DNA of 15,019 nucleotides from RGIG5299 sp045542315 (GTDB lineage Bacteria; Bacillota; Clostridia; Oscillospirales; RGIG5299), in contig JAZQKU010000045.1 in NCBI GenBank assembly GCA_045542315.1, forward strand, positions 1 through 15,019. Direction: 5' to 3'. Position 1 is the first letter of the stretch. Every line of letters begins with the position of its first letter. Shown here one piece after another: positions 14,934-15,019 of the stretch. Under the pieces are notes generated by a model, which saw only the letters and a list, made by a program, of their open reading frames with translations, was not told the DNA's origin and did not search any database. A program made the translations under genes and the position numbers.

Positions 14934-14962
14934 ATTATATCACTACATAAGCCGAAGGTCAA
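14934..14962 (-). promoter_or_regulatory. Sigma-A promoter with extended -10, upstream of the methyltransferase and the whole cluster
   Basis: On the minus strand the -35 box is TTGACC (14957-14962, five of six consensus bases), the spacer is exactly 17 nt, and the -10 box is TATAAT (14934-14939, perfect). The spacer ends in TGA, giving the extended -10 form TGNTATAAT. The bases above -35 are A/T-rich, as in an UP element. The predicted start near 14927 leaves a leader of about 46 nt containing the AGAGGG ribosome site. The remaining upstream bases to 15019 contain T-tracts on the minus strand (7 T then 6 T around 15000-15013), possibly the tail of a terminator whose stem is outside the window. 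Confidence 0.85.
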
Positions 14963-15019
14963 ACAAATATTGAAGATTTTAAGAGAAAATTTATAAAAAA
15001 GCGAGAAAAAAAGAGTTTG

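Noticed and set aside
14957..14963. GGTCAAA, resembling one half of a CtsR heat-shock operator
   Set aside because: The CtsR operator needs a second heptad as a direct repeat three bases on; the next bases (ATATTGA) match in only one position. The heptad is simply the complement of the -35 box.

Overview
The window is a solid block of housekeeping genes from a low-to-mid-GC member of the Bacillota, most likely an uncultured Clostridia (Oscillospirales-like, by gene content and style; family not determinable from the sequence). Every gene I can support lies on the minus strand. The evidence for the lineage is the conserved order yicC-remA-gmk-rpoZ-priA, the order ecfA1-ecfA2-ecfT-truA, a ClpE-type unfoldase, DUF5711 and YfhO proteins, strong AGGAGG-like ribosome sites and frequent GTG/TTG starts. 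Stop codons fit the standard bacterial code.

Layout in the direction of transcription (high to low coordinates). A 138-bp AT-rich upstream region (14882-15019) holds a near-consensus sigma-A promoter with an extended -10. It is followed by a small SAM-dependent methyltransferase (14881-14015). Next come the ECF transporter module ecfA1, ecfA2 and ecfT (14009-11482) and the tRNA pseudouridine synthase truA. A membrane/envelope section follows: a DUF5711 single-pass beta-propeller-like protein, a CvpA-family protein and pgsA (10714-8132). Then come a zinc-finger ClpE-like unfoldase (8129-5850) and a large YfhO-family membrane protein (5848-3260). The last section is the information-processing block yicC, remA, gmk, rpoZ (3267-1344) and the N-terminal 435 residues of priA, which runs off the window at base 1.

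The 15 genes are packed with gaps of 1 to 37 nt or overlaps of 8 to 14 nt. No intergenic space is large enough for an obvious terminator, and only the region before the methyltransferase holds a recognisable promoter. The simplest reading is one very long operon, or an operon with promoters inside coding sequence. It would couple vitamin/metal uptake (ECF core), tRNA modification, phospholipid synthesis, protein quality control, envelope glycosylation, RNA turnover, GMP phosphorylation, RNA polymerase and replication restart.

No stretch over 300 bases lacks a gene. I see no tRNA, rRNA, CRISPR, insertion sequence, phage or toxin-antitoxin genes. I found no convincing undescribed system. The points worth a second look are the joining of two usually separate conserved blocks, the extreme compaction with a recurring ATGNNTAA stop/start overlap, clpE embedded in a housekeeping operon, the DUF5711 protein, and an 18-bp AT palindrome at the predicted transcription start.
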